Source: a virus
DNA length: 64,000 nt
Direction: 5' to 3' (one strand)
IMG/VR virus record: IMGVR_UViG_3300048444_000173
Coordinates: 18,363 to 82,362 of that record
Shown here in pieces: positions 17,511-25,060 of this stretch. The notes under the pieces were generated by a model. That model made no database searches. It was not told the origin of the DNA and worked only from the letters and a program-made list of their open reading frames with translations. The translations under genes were made by a program, and so were the position numbers. The stretch's first letter is position 1. Every line of letters starts with the position of its first letter.

Positions 17511-18273
17511 GTATTCTTATCGAAGTGATGATGATGGGAGTAAGACCGTAGTTATAACCGATTTAGGTAAGAACAAATTGGAGGACATTAGACAAGAGAT
17601 GGAATCACTAGAAATGGAATATAATATGTTAAAACGGGATGACGATGCCGATGTACAACTACGCCTGACAAAGATCAATGGTAAGATTAATTCATTACGA
17701 CAGTTTGCAGCAAGAATTAGACGTGGTGATAAAGTTAAGAATACTTGGGATAATCAGTTTGCTACAAATTGCCATAGTTATGTCCTTGATAACGCTGGGG
17801 CAAGTGTTAGGGAAGCATTAGATACAACTGCTATGCAGATGGGTAAGACAGAAGATTTTGTCAAAGATATGGAAAGACGTAAATACCCTAAATATGAACT
17901 GAATCATTTATTCCATGTTCTTAGTCATCACCCAATTTGGAACGACATGATAAACTATGACGAAATAGATAAGTCTGATATAAATACTGCTACAGATTTA
18001 TCGAACCAGTTAAATAAGGTAAGAAGAGCTAGGAAGAGATATCAGTGGCGTAAAGATACTGAAAGTAAATTGAAAGAACATGAGGTTAAGATAAAACAGT
18101 TAGAATTTGAAAGTAATCTTGCTAAGATAATGGAAGAGAAATACGGACAAAATGTTAAGCCAGATGATTTTGACATAGTATTAGCATGGAGAAACACTGG
18201 AATGAGTATTCGTCAGATATCTAAGCAAACAGGTATTAGTAAGAGTCGTGTTCAAAGGCTATTACAGGAATAA
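17476..18273 (+). CDS. DNA-binding protein with C-terminal helix-turn-helix
   Basis: 265 aa. Three consecutive ATG codons at 17476-17484 follow GGATGGGGAAAT. The body is charged and coiled-coil-like (DIRQEMESLEMEYNMLK; ESKLKEHEVKIKQLEFE). The C-terminal 35 residues form a resolvase-type HTH (LAWRNTGMSIRQISKQTGIS then KSRVQRLLQE). It lies next to the helicase gene and directly before the 1.7 kb repeat region, so it may bind those repeats as an initiator or partition-like protein. That role is inference. Confidence 0.75.
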   Translation: MMMKKVQENPNRYSYRSDDDGSKTVVITDLGKNKLEDIRQEMESLEMEYNMLKRDDDADVQLRLTKINGKINSLRQFAARIRRGDKVKNTWDNQFATNCHSYVLDNAGASVREALDTTAMQMGKTEDFVKDMERRKYPKYELNHLFHVLSHHPIWNDMINYDEIDKSDINTATDLSNQLNKVRRARKRYQWRKDTESKLKEHEVKIKQLEFESNLAKIMEEKYGQNVKPDDFDIVLAWRNTGMSIRQISKQTGISKSRVQRLLQE

Positions 18274-18350
18274 TATAACAATGTCCCAACTATTAACGAA
18301 AGAATGCGGGCTAGAGAGGAGTCAAGGTTATTTTGACGTAATATATGGGA

Positions 18351-18408
18351 CAGTTTTGGGACAACGTGCTTAAGAGACAATATAAGGCATAGTATGTGTC
18401 CCAAACTG
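18351..18408 (+). repeat. Inverted repeat, CAGTTTTGGGACA / TGTCCCAAACTG
   Basis: Arms at 18351-18363 and 18397-18408, with one bulged base, around a 33-base loop. A further TGTCCCAA lies near 18283. A second pair, TCGTATCG at 18428-18435 and CGATACGA at 18495-18502, follows. Could be protein-binding sites or RNA stems. Confidence 0.6.
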
Positions 18409-18774
18409 ATTATGTCACTATATCGGGTCGTATCGCTTTTACCCTAGTTTTGGACGGAAGAATGCGGCCTGTAGCTTGATTATGACTATTTTACCGATAC
18501 GATTTTGTCCAAGTGTGCTATAGAAACATTATAAGGGTATAATACCGTATCGGATAATTAAGTCATAGCTATTCTGGCGCAATATTAAGGCATAATTCTT
18601 AGGTATAGTTAGTTATGGCATAGGTAGTTATGCCTAAATATACTGTATAAGTGTACAGTTATGAAGTGCTTCTATAAATTCGGGTCATAATGTACTGTGC
18701 AATCTGTTTTAGCGATACACTAAGACATAGTGATTTTGACTAACACTTGGTCAAATTGACTAATGCTGTATTTG

Positions 18775-18970
18775 GGCATAGGATTGTGGTGCTGTATAGG
18801 GCATAGAGTTATGGCTAGGTATAAGGCATAGGATTGTGACAATGTAATTTAGCATAGAATTGTGACTAGGTATTTTGGCAATGCTTATGGCGATGTATTT
18901 TGGCATAGTATTATGGCAATGTTTATGTCGATATTTATGGTGATGCTATTTGGCATAAGATTATGACAAT
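18775..18970 (+). repeat. Degenerate direct repeats with GGCATA core
   Basis: GGCATA (or AGCATA) occurs at 18775, 18800, 18825, 18851, 18902 and 18952, usually continuing as gnATTnTGnC-AATG. The first four are 25-26 bases apart, the last three about 50, that is near-multiples of 25. Confidence 0.6.
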
Positions 18971-19092
18971 GTTTACGGCATTGTATCTGCAAATGTACTT
19001 GAAAGGGTAGCCAGATCCAACTAACACAGTAAAATATACTTTACCGAACCTATTATCTCACCATAATTCTATGCTATAACCTTTTGCGTAAT

Positions 19093-19397
19093 CATAAGTA
19101 CACATATTATGCCTAAGTTTCTGGCGTGATCTTTTGCTAAGGAATCTTACCCTTTCGGGTATACATAAGTACAGATATTTTGCCAAAGTGTTTTTGCGTA
19201 ATCATAAGTACAGATATTTTGCCAAAGTTTCGGGTATACATAAGTAGGCAAATCATTCAGACGTAATCATAAATACAGGAATTTCGCCAGAGTGTTCAGG
19301 TTTACATAAGTACAAGAATTATGACAGGATATACATAAGTACAGATATTTTGCTCAGGTTTACATAAGTACAGATATTGTCAGGATATACATAAGTA
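19093..19397 (+). repeat. Array of nine CATAAGTA iterons
   Basis: CATAAGTA (one copy CATAAATA) occurs at 19093, 19164, 19203, 19239, 19268, 19305, 19334, 19363 and 19390. Several are followed by CAGATATTTTGCC and preceded by GGTATA or GGATATA. Later spacings are 27-37 bases, all on the same strand, as for iterons of replication or partition proteins. Confidence 0.75.
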
Positions 19398-19506
19398 GGC
19401 ATATTTGTCCGAACCGTTTTCCGAACCATGCTGTGCCTAACACGTTCAACCTGTCGCTGTCAATACCCTTTGTATAGAATATTCTGCTATAACCTTATGC
19501 CAAAAA

Positions 19507-19541
19507 ATTATATACCTGAAGTATTGACAAGATTATTTTAA
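19507..19541 (+). repeat. 35-bp direct repeat, copy 1
   Basis: ATTATAT(A/G)CCTGAAG followed by TATTGACAAGAT(T/C)ATTTTAA, nearly identical to 19771-19805. Each copy contains a TTGACA. Confidence 0.7.
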
Positions 19542-19770
19542 CACTATCTAGCAATATAACCTTGCTGAATATATGCCATAATCTTTATTAATACTGCTGC
19601 ACTGGAGTAATTTATAACGGTTATAAGCAATCTTGTTTTAATAACAATATTGAATATATGCCTAAAACGCTCTATACGGCATTCTAAGCAATTTTAGCCT
19701 TAAGTAATACGTTGGGCTAGGGTATAGGCGGATCTCCATTTTCTATACAGAATGTTATATATAGCTAAAT

Positions 19771-19805
19771 ATTATATGCCTGAAGTATTGACAAGATCAT
19801 TTTAA
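19771..19805 (+). repeat. 35-bp direct repeat, copy 2
   Basis: Differs from copy 1 by two bases as read by eye. Its TTGACA is followed after 17 bases by TATTCG, so it could be a promoter reading into the AT-rich stretch. Confidence 0.7.
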
Positions 19806-19904
19806 TATGCTATTCGCGTGTGCGTGTATATAAGAGTGTATCTAGCCGATATTGCCATATAACAGAATAGAATAGTAATAACGTTTAATATAATAAATTA
19901 ATCC

Positions 19905-19932
19905 TTGCTAGTTTTCATTGATTCGCTATAAT
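19905..19932 (+). promoter_or_regulatory. Sigma70-like promoter
   Basis: TTGCTA, 16 bases, TATAAT, in the TTCGCTATAATTGT context shared with the promoters at 10384 and 12327. Drives the small-gene cluster from 19978. Confidence 0.65.
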
Positions 19933-19977
19933 TGTTTACAAGTTAAGGCGAACAACGCAACGAAAGGGTAAAATATT

Positions 19978-20088
19978 ATGAGCAAACGTAAACAGCAACG
20001 CATTCGCAACGAACGTATTAAAGCTACTTTATTGATTTTATCAGCGCTATTACTAGGTGCACTTGGTTATATTATGGTAGTGGTATAA
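19978..20088 (+). CDS. 36-aa single-pass membrane peptide
   Basis: ATG behind GAAAGGGTAAAATATT. A very basic N-terminus (MSKRKQQRIRNERIK) is followed by one hydrophobic helix (ATLLILSALLLGALGYIMVV). First gene after the promoter. Confidence 0.65.
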   Translation: MSKRKQQRIRNERIKATLLILSALLLGALGYIMVVV

Positions 20089-20098
20089 GGAATTTATT

Positions 20099-20329
20099 AT
20101 GATTTACATTGTAAGAGATTCGAACGACAACTTCAGCGTTACACGTACGCCACCAATGGCGCATAATGTAGGCGTAGTATCTGACTTAGCATACGAGCGC
20201 AACGGTTCAAGTGATAATCGCACTATGTACGGTGTTTTAACGCTACATTGCGAACAACGGTTATTGCAAAATGAATTGGCGGATATTGCACTAAAAACTA
20301 AATTATTAAACTTCATTAACGGGATTTAA
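20099..20329 (+). CDS. Unknown 76-aa protein
   Basis: Behind AAGGAATTTATT. Beta-like start (MIYIVRDSNDNFSVTRTPP), helical end. No motif. Part of a run of tiny genes after the non-coding region. Confidence 0.65.
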   Translation: MIYIVRDSNDNFSVTRTPPMAHNVGVVSDLAYERNGSSDNRTMYGVLTLHCEQRLLQNELADIALKTKLLNFINGI

Positions 20330-20331
20330 TC

Positions 20332-20448
20332 ATGTTCTTATTCATGCTTATTTCTTCTTTTATATTCTTTGGCGTATTGCTTCATATTGGAATATCGCTA
20401 AATACTATGACCAAAGAAACTTACCAACTATTAGAAAAGAGTATTTAA
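20332..20448 (+). CDS. 38-aa membrane peptide
   Basis: ATG two bases after the previous stop, with ACGGGATTTAATC upstream. One hydrophobic helix (MFLFMLISSFIFFGVLLHIG) and a short polar tail. Confidence 0.55.
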   Translation: MFLFMLISSFIFFGVLLHIGISLNTMTKETYQLLEKSI

Positions 20449-20450
20449 TT

Positions 20451-20639
20451 ATGTTTTACAACGTACACATTGAAAACAACATCGCAAAAAATACAACCGC
20501 TTCAGGCGCTGAACGTATGTTAAAAGAGTTTGGCTTGACTTCTCAGCAAATAGAACGAGCTTTACAAGTTGGCGTTGTTCCCCGTTCTTTTTGTAATTCT
20601 AAAATCAAGCTAGTTTGGATCAAAAAGGTGGGGGAATAA
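20451..20639 (+). CDS. Unknown 62-aa protein
   Basis: Starts 2 bases after the previous stop. Helical N-terminal half (GAERMLKEFGLTSQQIER) and a basic C-terminus. No motif. Carries the ribosome site (GTGGGGGAATAA) of the next gene in its end. Confidence 0.6.
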   Translation: MFYNVHIENNIAKNTTASGAERMLKEFGLTSQQIERALQVGVVPRSFCNSKIKLVWIKKVGE

Positions 20640-20641
20640 CC

Positions 20642-20881
20642 ATGAATAATACTTGCGTTATTTATTGCAACGGTTTTAACCAATGGATCGTTCAAGCGGG
20701 TTTTGAAATAATCGGTCGTTATGACTCATTAAAAGGCGCTAGAATTGCAGCAACAAAAAAGGGCTTTAATCATGCAAAAATTAAAACGTGCTTTACTGGA
20801 ATTTTTAGCTGCATCAAGCGTCACAGCTATTGGTTTATTATCTTGCTATATTGCATGGACAACAACGCTTTAACGGCTTGA
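20642..20881 (+). CDS. Unknown protein with a frameshift-prone A AAA AAG site
   Basis: ATG at 20642 behind GGTGGGGGAATAACC. The first 40 residues (VIYCNGFNQWIVQAG...) look genuine. The zero frame gives 79 aa, but its last 40 residues overlap a membrane-peptide gene in another frame. At 20755-20761 the heptamer A AAA AAG is in the right phase for a -1 shift, which would end the protein at once with GL-stop, directly before the next ATG. The true product is uncertain. Confidence 0.5.
   Translation: MNNTCVIYCNGFNQWIVQAGFEIIGRYDSLKGARIAATKKGFNHAKIKTCFTGIFSCIKRHSYWFIILLYCMDNNALTA
20772..20873 (+). CDS. 33-aa membrane peptide
   Basis: ATG behind AAAGGGCTTTAATC, the same junction style as the 20332 gene. 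Basic start (MQKLKRALLE) and one hydrophobic helix (ASSVTAIGLLSCYIAW). It overlaps the 3' half of the 20642 frame. Confidence 0.5.
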   Translation: MQKLKRALLEFLAASSVTAIGLLSCYIAWTTTL

Positions 20882-20906
20882 CAGGCTTTATAGCGTACAA
20901 TTTAAC
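20878..20906 (+). promoter_or_regulatory. Possible sigma70-like promoter
   Basis: TTGACA, 17 bases, TTTAAC; good -35, weaker -10. Precedes the gene at 20931. Confidence 0.5.
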
Positions 20907-20930
20907 ACTAAATAATAAGGGTATATTATT

Positions 20931-21407
20931 ATGAAAACTTTACAAACTCTGATCAACACTATTAACGACAACCTTGTTTTAAAAACTCGCCCCGATGATA
21001 CGCAATTTTATTGTGTTGCTGATAATGCGCCTGAATATGTGCAAGATCTAGCGCATCACGTCCATGACGATATGATGCCGGATGACTACCGGTATAAATT
21101 TTTAACGGAAACAATCCGAGAGATAGCAGATTATGACGAACAAACGCTAACTGACATGCTGACAGGTGATTATGATATTTATGACATTATCGGTGAACCT
21201 GATGTTTACAATCATAGTCTTTTACAGTGGCAAGCGTCCAACCTTTCACGCATGGAATATGCGGATGATTGTTTAGCAGAGTACGAACCTCAGTCATTAT
21301 CACAGTTGTTAATGTCTGCACAACATAAGGAAATGGTAGAAGTGTTTAACCTAATTTTATCATGGTTGGAACAACAACAATATGAGATGTGGGAAGAAGT
21401 AGCATAA
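20931..21407 (+). CDS. Unknown 158-aa acidic protein
   Basis: Behind TAAGGGTATATTATT. Strongly acidic with many Asp, Tyr and Leu (YDIYDIIGEPDVYNHSLL), helical. No motif recognised. Its composition resembles the acidic proteins at 10628 and 12371. Confidence 0.75.
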   Translation: MKTLQTLINTINDNLVLKTRPDDTQFYCVADNAPEYVQDLAHHVHDDMMPDDYRYKFLTETIREIADYDEQTLTDMLTGDYDIYDIIGEPDVYNHSLLQWQASNLSRMEYADDCLAEYEPQSLSQLLMSAQHKEMVEVFNLILSWLEQQQYEMWEEVA

Positions 21408-21488
21408 GCACGACAACAACCAATAGCTATAATTTTATGCCGTAGTTATGGCGCTATATTTAATGCAATTAATTAAAGGGTAAAGATT

Positions 21489-21581
21489 ATGCACAAATTA
21501 AACGACAAGAAGTTACGCAAGAATCATAAGCAATGGCGGCAAGGTCGAAAGAATCCAACTAAAAAGCAATGGGGTGTGTAA
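21489..21581 (+). CDS. 30-aa very basic peptide
   Basis: ATG behind AAAGGGTAAAGATT. Lys/Arg/Gln-rich (MHKLNDKKLRKNHKQW). Ends 2 bases before the next gene. May be a small nucleic-acid-binding peptide; only its basic charge supports this. Confidence 0.5.
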   Translation: MHKLNDKKLRKNHKQWRQGRKNPTKKQWGV

Positions 21582-21583
21582 TT

Positions 21584-21865
21584 ATGAAGCATTATTCAAT
21601 AGACTACTTAAACGAGCACGGAACCAATGGCGGCGTTGTCGAGCTAGAATCCGGCGATTACTATCACGTTGTTTATATTGGAGCCGATCATGTTTGGGTG
21701 TTTGGTGCAGTGTGCAACGTGGGGTTATTAATGCAAGGGTATTATGACTGTGAAGAATACGAGAGCATCGATCAAGGCTTACAGGAGTTACTAACAGACC
21801 TCGAAATGCTAGAACGTGGCGAAGGTACTAGCGCTAACTTTTATGCATACAATGAGGCGGTGTAA
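21584..21865 (+). CDS. Unknown 93-aa protein
   Basis: Start taken at ATG 21584 right after the basic-peptide gene. Beta-rich first half (YYHVVYIGADHVWVFGAV), acidic helical second half. No motif. Confidence 0.65.
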   Translation: MKHYSIDYLNEHGTNGGVVELESGDYYHVVYIGADHVWVFGAVCNVGLLMQGYYDCEEYESIDQGLQELLTDLEMLERGEGTSANFYAYNEAV

Positions 21866-21868
21866 CTT

Positions 21869-22024
21869 ATGCTTAAATTTATAGCAGGATTAATAGTGAT
21901 GTTATCATTAGCGCTAGATCATGAGGCTCAGATAATAGCAATACTTACTAGCGCTGTTATCATGGCGATTGATTTATCCGAGTTTGTTGGCGTAGGAGTG
22001 AAGGCGAATAATCGGCAACGGTAA
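21869..22024 (+). CDS. 51-aa membrane protein
   Basis: ATG follows the previous stop after 3 bases (GAGGCGGTGTAACTT upstream). Two hydrophobic helices (FIAGLIVMLSLAL and IIAILTSAVIMAI) with a charged tail. Could be a small holin-like or inner-membrane protein; the function is unknown. Confidence 0.6.
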   Translation: MLKFIAGLIVMLSLALDHEAQIIAILTSAVIMAIDLSEFVGVGVKANNRQR

Positions 22025-22055
22025 TATGAGGTGAACAATTTGAGCATAGAGTTAG

Positions 22056-22090
22056 GGCTAGGATCTGTTATAGGGTTCTAGCCTTTTTTA
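22056..22090 (+). terminator. Rho-independent terminator
   Basis: GGCTAG and CTAGCC arms (22056-22061, 22078-22083), then TTTTTTA. Ends the rightward cluster before the convergent minus-strand genes. Confidence 0.75.
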
Positions 22091-22274
22091 TTGGGCTAAA
22101 TAATTTTAGGCGATACACTGGCGCAATAGGTAAAGGCGATTAATTATGGCAAGTTTAATCTATATAGCTATATGGTATAACCCACCACACCCCTATAACG
22201 GGGAGGAATAAGCCTTCTTACCCAGCCTAAACAGCCACGGTAAATTTCACTTGCCAAAACTTACTCCCCCTCCT
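22091..22274. other. Convergent intergenic gap
   Basis: Between the rightward terminator and the end of the leftward operon. A 21-codon frame at 22146-22211 (MASLIYIAIWY...) has no convincing ribosome site. No clear leftward terminator is visible apart from a weak CCCC/GGGG hairpin near 22193. Confidence 0.5.
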
Positions 22275-22508
22275 TTACCAAGAACCCCCGACCAAACAAT
22301 TAAGCCTAGCTCTCTCACGAAAACTAATTATTTCCTGCTTGTTCAACTTACTTTGCGCCATATTCACTTGCACCACACCACACTCGTTACAAATACTGTA
22401 ATGATTCTTGACCTCTCCCTTATAACCAAATGATGTTGTATGAACAACTCTGTCACAATGTTCTGTCAAACGCCCTTCTTCACACAAAGGACATAATTGT
22501 TTATCCAT
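22275..22508 (-). CDS. YgiT/MqsA-type zinc-ribbon protein
   Basis: 77 aa. Two Cys pairs, LCPLCEEG and CNECG, and a following SKLNKQEIISFRERARLN match the N-terminal zinc domain of MqsA-like antitoxins. The HTH half of MqsA is missing and no toxin gene is adjacent, so this is probably a stand-alone zinc-ribbon protein, not half of a toxin-antitoxin pair. Last gene of the long leftward operon. A TAA-terminated frame at 22509-22598 precedes it (see the 22599 gene). Confidence 0.75.
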   Translation of the reverse strand: MDKQLCPLCEEGRLTEHCDRVVHTTSFGYKGEVKNHYSICNECGVVQVNMAQSKLNKQEIISFRERARLNCLVGGSW

Positions 22509-22598
22509 GCCTTAATAACCTCCCATATCCTTTCGCCCACTAACTCGATCAAACCCTTTGTTATAATCACTACCCAAGAACCTCTCCCAGAAATAATA

Positions 22599-23081
22599 TC
22601 AGCGAACCTCATAACCACGAAACGCTGACTTTTGATACCTACCTCCTTTCCCATTCATACCATTATGATCATGTCTCGAATAAACAACTACGCCAGTATT
22701 TTTAGCAACACTTGTGCTGAATATATCTTTACCACCATTCTTAGCCATACCATAACAGGAGTAGTCCGTGTGTTTATATATTCGATAAGTTACACCTTGT
22801 TTAATTACAATATCATCCATCTGAATACACTCTTGTAATTTCTTATCCCTCCATCCCACATCGTCTGTCCACACAACTTTACCACACTCTACTTCTACAA
22901 TTCCTCGTTTGAGTAATGAGCGCAAAGCTACACTCATGTCTTGGTCACACTCCCCATCGATATATACACTATAGTAATATTGCGTAGGTTTTAGCTCATA
23001 ATCCCCTCCCCCTATGATATAGTCAATACACTTTTGCTGATTATCACTTAAGATAGGATTGGTATAGCTGTCAGGACTCAT
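22599..23081 (-). CDS. Unknown 160-aa protein
   Basis: ATG at 23081 overlaps the previous stop (ATGA), with AATGCAATGAG-type context and GGAGGAAAT upstream. Mixed alpha/beta with a glycine/His-rich end (SRHDHNGMNGKGG). No family recognised. The frame continues past its TGA for another 28 codons to a TAA at 22509, with plausible composition. Confidence 0.7.
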   Translation of the reverse strand: MSPDSYTNPILSDNQQKCIDYIIGGGDYELKPTQYYYSVYIDGECDQDMSVALRSLLKRGIVEVECGKVVWTDDVGWRDKKLQECIQMDDIVIKQGVTYRIYKHTDYSCYGMAKNGGKDIFSTSVAKNTGVVVYSRHDHNGMNGKGGRYQKSAFRGYEVR

Positions 23082-23530
23082 TGCATTTCCTCCAATGCTT
23101 CCTTAGCCTTAAGATAATCCATAACAAGCTCAACGTTACGGTCTGAATACTCGAACGAAATATCCTCGCAATCATCGTATATGCTAATAGTGTTGTCAGC
23201 GTAGAATGAGATGTTCATGCTGGCGTTATTTGCTAACTGTATTAAGGCATCTTTGAGATTACCTACAATAATCCGCTTAGGTTTATAATCCACTCTGTTC
23301 ATCATAGCATAAGCTGCCTCATATTCTTCTTTCGTACAGATATATGTCCAGTATTCATTATCATCAACACCGCTCTTAGTGGCAGAGTCTACAATTAAAT
23401 AAGTGGGGTAATCGTAAGCGTCATTATCTGGTGTGGACTTAATGAGATACCCATCCTCTCCAAAGTTTAATGCTTTAATACTACCCCAATCACCACCTGT
23501 GTCCACCACTGCTTGTTCAATCTTGTTCAT
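23078..23530 (-). CDS. Unknown 150-aa protein, related in part to the 43931 gene
   Basis: Begins NKIEQAVVDTGGDWGS and contains YICTKEEYEAA; the 43931 protein has KIEQAVETLQGKW and ICTRKEFEQVA, so the two share a small domain of unknown function often repeated in phage genomes. The C-terminal half differs. Ribosome site AAGGAGCATTAATT. Confidence 0.75.
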   Translation of the reverse strand: MNKIEQAVVDTGGDWGSIKALNFGEDGYLIKSTPDNDAYDYPTYLIVDSATKSGVDDNEYWTYICTKEEYEAAYAMMNRVDYKPKRIIVGNLKDALIQLANNASMNISFYADNTISIYDDCEDISFEYSDRNVELVMDYLKAKEALEEMQ

Positions 23531-23532
23531 AA

Positions 23533-24135
23533 TTAATGCTCCTTCTCAATATGCGTATTAAACTTCTTAGAATAACGTGTAATAAACCTTGCTGTGCGTA
23601 ATACAGCGTAACATACTCCTACAGATAATATCAACCATAGTGGCAGGAAGAATATTGTTAATGCTGTTACAGCTAACACGGCAAAGAACTTAGCACAGAA
23701 CATCACTTCTATAACACTACGCCTAACTGTTTTAGTCTGTCCTTTTAGCTCCTTAGCTATTCTACGTAAAGAGCTGACTCTATAATCACCCTCACAGTCA
23801 GCATATCCACTCCCAACTATATTTCTAACTAGCCTGTGGATTATCGGGTCACTCTTCATAACCCATCCTCTATGTGAACCATGCCATTTTAATATTCTTT
23901 CTAATGATAGTCCCACATCAACTTGCTTCTCATAAGATAATGCCGACCTAATCACCCGCCTTTGTTCTTTGTCCTCATTAACGTAACGTAAAGCATAATC
24001 AATGACAGTATCAATAAAGGCCAGAACAATACACGCGAGAGGAATAGCAACAGCAATAGCGCCAACCAGAATACCGATGACCTCTTGAGTAGAGTGTTGC
24101 ATAATCCACGCAAATAAATTATCCACTTCATACAT
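23533..24135 (-). CDS. Membrane protein, 200 aa
   Basis: Hydrophobic segments at about 18-43 (VIGILVGAIAVAIPLACIV) and 150-182 (FFAVLAVTALTIFFLPLW, LILSVGVCYAVL), with a basic soluble loop between. N- and C-terminal design is similar to the 24197 protein (both end in a basic FxxRY/KFxxHxEK tail), so the two may be distant paralogs. Role unknown. Confidence 0.75.
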   Translation of the reverse strand: MYEVDNLFAWIMQHSTQEVIGILVGAIAVAIPLACIVLAFIDTVIDYALRYVNEDKEQRRVIRSALSYEKQVDVGLSLERILKWHGSHRGWVMKSDPIIHRLVRNIVGSGYADCEGDYRVSSLRRIAKELKGQTKTVRRSVIEVMFCAKFFAVLAVTALTIFFLPLWLILSVGVCYAVLRTARFITRYSKKFNTHIEKEH

Positions 24136-24196
24136 TTCTTACCTCCTATTGGGGCATATTTCAGCCCCATTGTTATTGCTTGGGTGGTCGTCAGAC

Positions 24197-24637
24197 CTAC
24201 CACTTAACGTCGTAATCGTCTTTGTCAGCATTTTCATGCAGCTTCTCTAAGTGCTTATCAAATTTACTCTTAAGCGTATAAGCAAAACGTGCTGTGAACA
24301 ATACCCCTGCAATAACTCCTACCAAGATATATACCCAAACTGGTGTGTGCCAGATAACTAAACCAATAGTTCCACCGAAAGCTGCTGCACCAAGTGACAG
24401 GAAGATGTGCATAAGTGAACCTGCTATCCAGTCACCCAAATCTGGGGAGTTTCCACAAAGTGACCTCACAACAGTATACTCATACAAATATGTCTTAGTA
24501 TTCTCACCACGAGTAACAAAGCCAGTGATACCGCCACTCAATATCGTCACAATCAAAGGTGTCAGTACAATTAGCCCAAGTGTTACACCAACAACTGTTG
24601 CGAATACATCTCTACTTCCAAAAATCATCTCTAACAT
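24197..24637 (-). CDS. Membrane protein, 146 aa
   Basis: ATG behind AGGAGGAAGTAATT. Hydrophobic stretches at about 12-38 (VVGVTLGLIVLTPLIVTIL), 72-92 and 98-118. The tail TARFAYTLKSKFDKHLEKLH resembles the end of the 23533 protein. Function unknown. Confidence 0.75.
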   Translation of the reverse strand: MLEMIFGSRDVFATVVGVTLGLIVLTPLIVTILSGGITGFVTRGENTKTYLYEYTVVRSLCGNSPDLGDWIAGSLMHIFLSLGAAAFGGTIGLVIWHTPVWVYILVGVIAGVLFTARFAYTLKSKFDKHLEKLHENADKDDYDVKW

Positions 24638-24654
24638 AATTACTTCCTCCTAAA

Positions 24655-25059
24655 TTATTTATTACTGTCATCTTCAACAAGCTCACTACGCAAGTTGAAG
24701 TCAGGCACAATTACATCTGGTTTAAATGTAACACGATAATTATATGTGCTAATATCATGTGCTGTCAACTGTTCTGAGAAGTATGTCACGTTATCAGATA
24801 ACCCTAGCATATGTTTAACATACTTCCCTTCATCGTTCTTACATGTAAATGATACACTATTACCACTGTTCTGAACAGAGCATAATCCTTGCACAGATAG
24901 GATATAATCACCCGTTATGCCATTATAGAATACTACTCTGCGTGGAATCTCAAAGTTATCTGCTGCCTTAGATAAGTTGCGAGATGCTACGTCAGCGTCA
25001 TCACAACCAGTTAATGCCAATGTAGAACCCAATACAGCCGTTGCTAATAATTTCTTCAT
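24655..25059 (-). CDS. Beta-sandwich phage lipoprotein
   Basis: 134 aa. Signal peptide with lipobox LTGC at residues 17-20, so the mature protein is lipidated at Cys20. The following DDADVASRNLSKAADNFEIP and IVFYNGITGDYIL-type segments (here RRVVFYNGITGDY) match a widespread phage family annotated as beta-sandwich lipoprotein. The family's function is not firmly known; lipoproteins made by phages can block superinfection. ATG at 25059 lies behind AGGGGATGGAATAAT in the end of the upstream gene. Confidence 0.85.
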   Translation of the reverse strand: MKKLLATAVLGSTLALTGCDDADVASRNLSKAADNFEIPRRVVFYNGITGDYILSVQGLCSVQNSGNSVSFTCKNDEGKYVKHMLGLSDNVTYFSEQLTAHDISTYNYRVTFKPDVIVPDFNLRSELVEDDSNK

Positions 25060-25060
25060 A

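Larger units (their letters stand above)
18274..19977 (+). other. 1.7 kb non-coding, repeat-rich region
   Basis: No open frame of useful length with a ribosome site is present on either strand. The left third has inverted repeats (TGTCCCAAACTG and TCGTATCG families), the middle has degenerate GGCATA repeats, then nine CATAAGTA iterons, and the right part is very AT-rich with a 35-bp direct repeat and a promoter. A replication origin, a structured RNA locus, or both would fit. Confidence 0.8.

Noticed and set aside
19093-19397. CRISPR-like array
   Set aside because: Repeat cores are only 8 bases with uneven spacing and similar flanks; no unique spacers and no cas genes.
20642-22024. A lysis cassette made of the tiny membrane peptides
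   Set aside because: No endolysin or spanin pair is present and the peptides are too short and scattered to assign as holins.
22146-22211. 21-codon plus-strand ORF in the convergent gap
   Set aside because: Weak ribosome site, unusual composition and location after a terminator; no support beyond an ATG.
22275-22508. Type II toxin-antitoxin pair (MqsRA)
   Set aside because: Only the zinc half of MqsA is present and no MqsR-like toxin is adjacent on either side.
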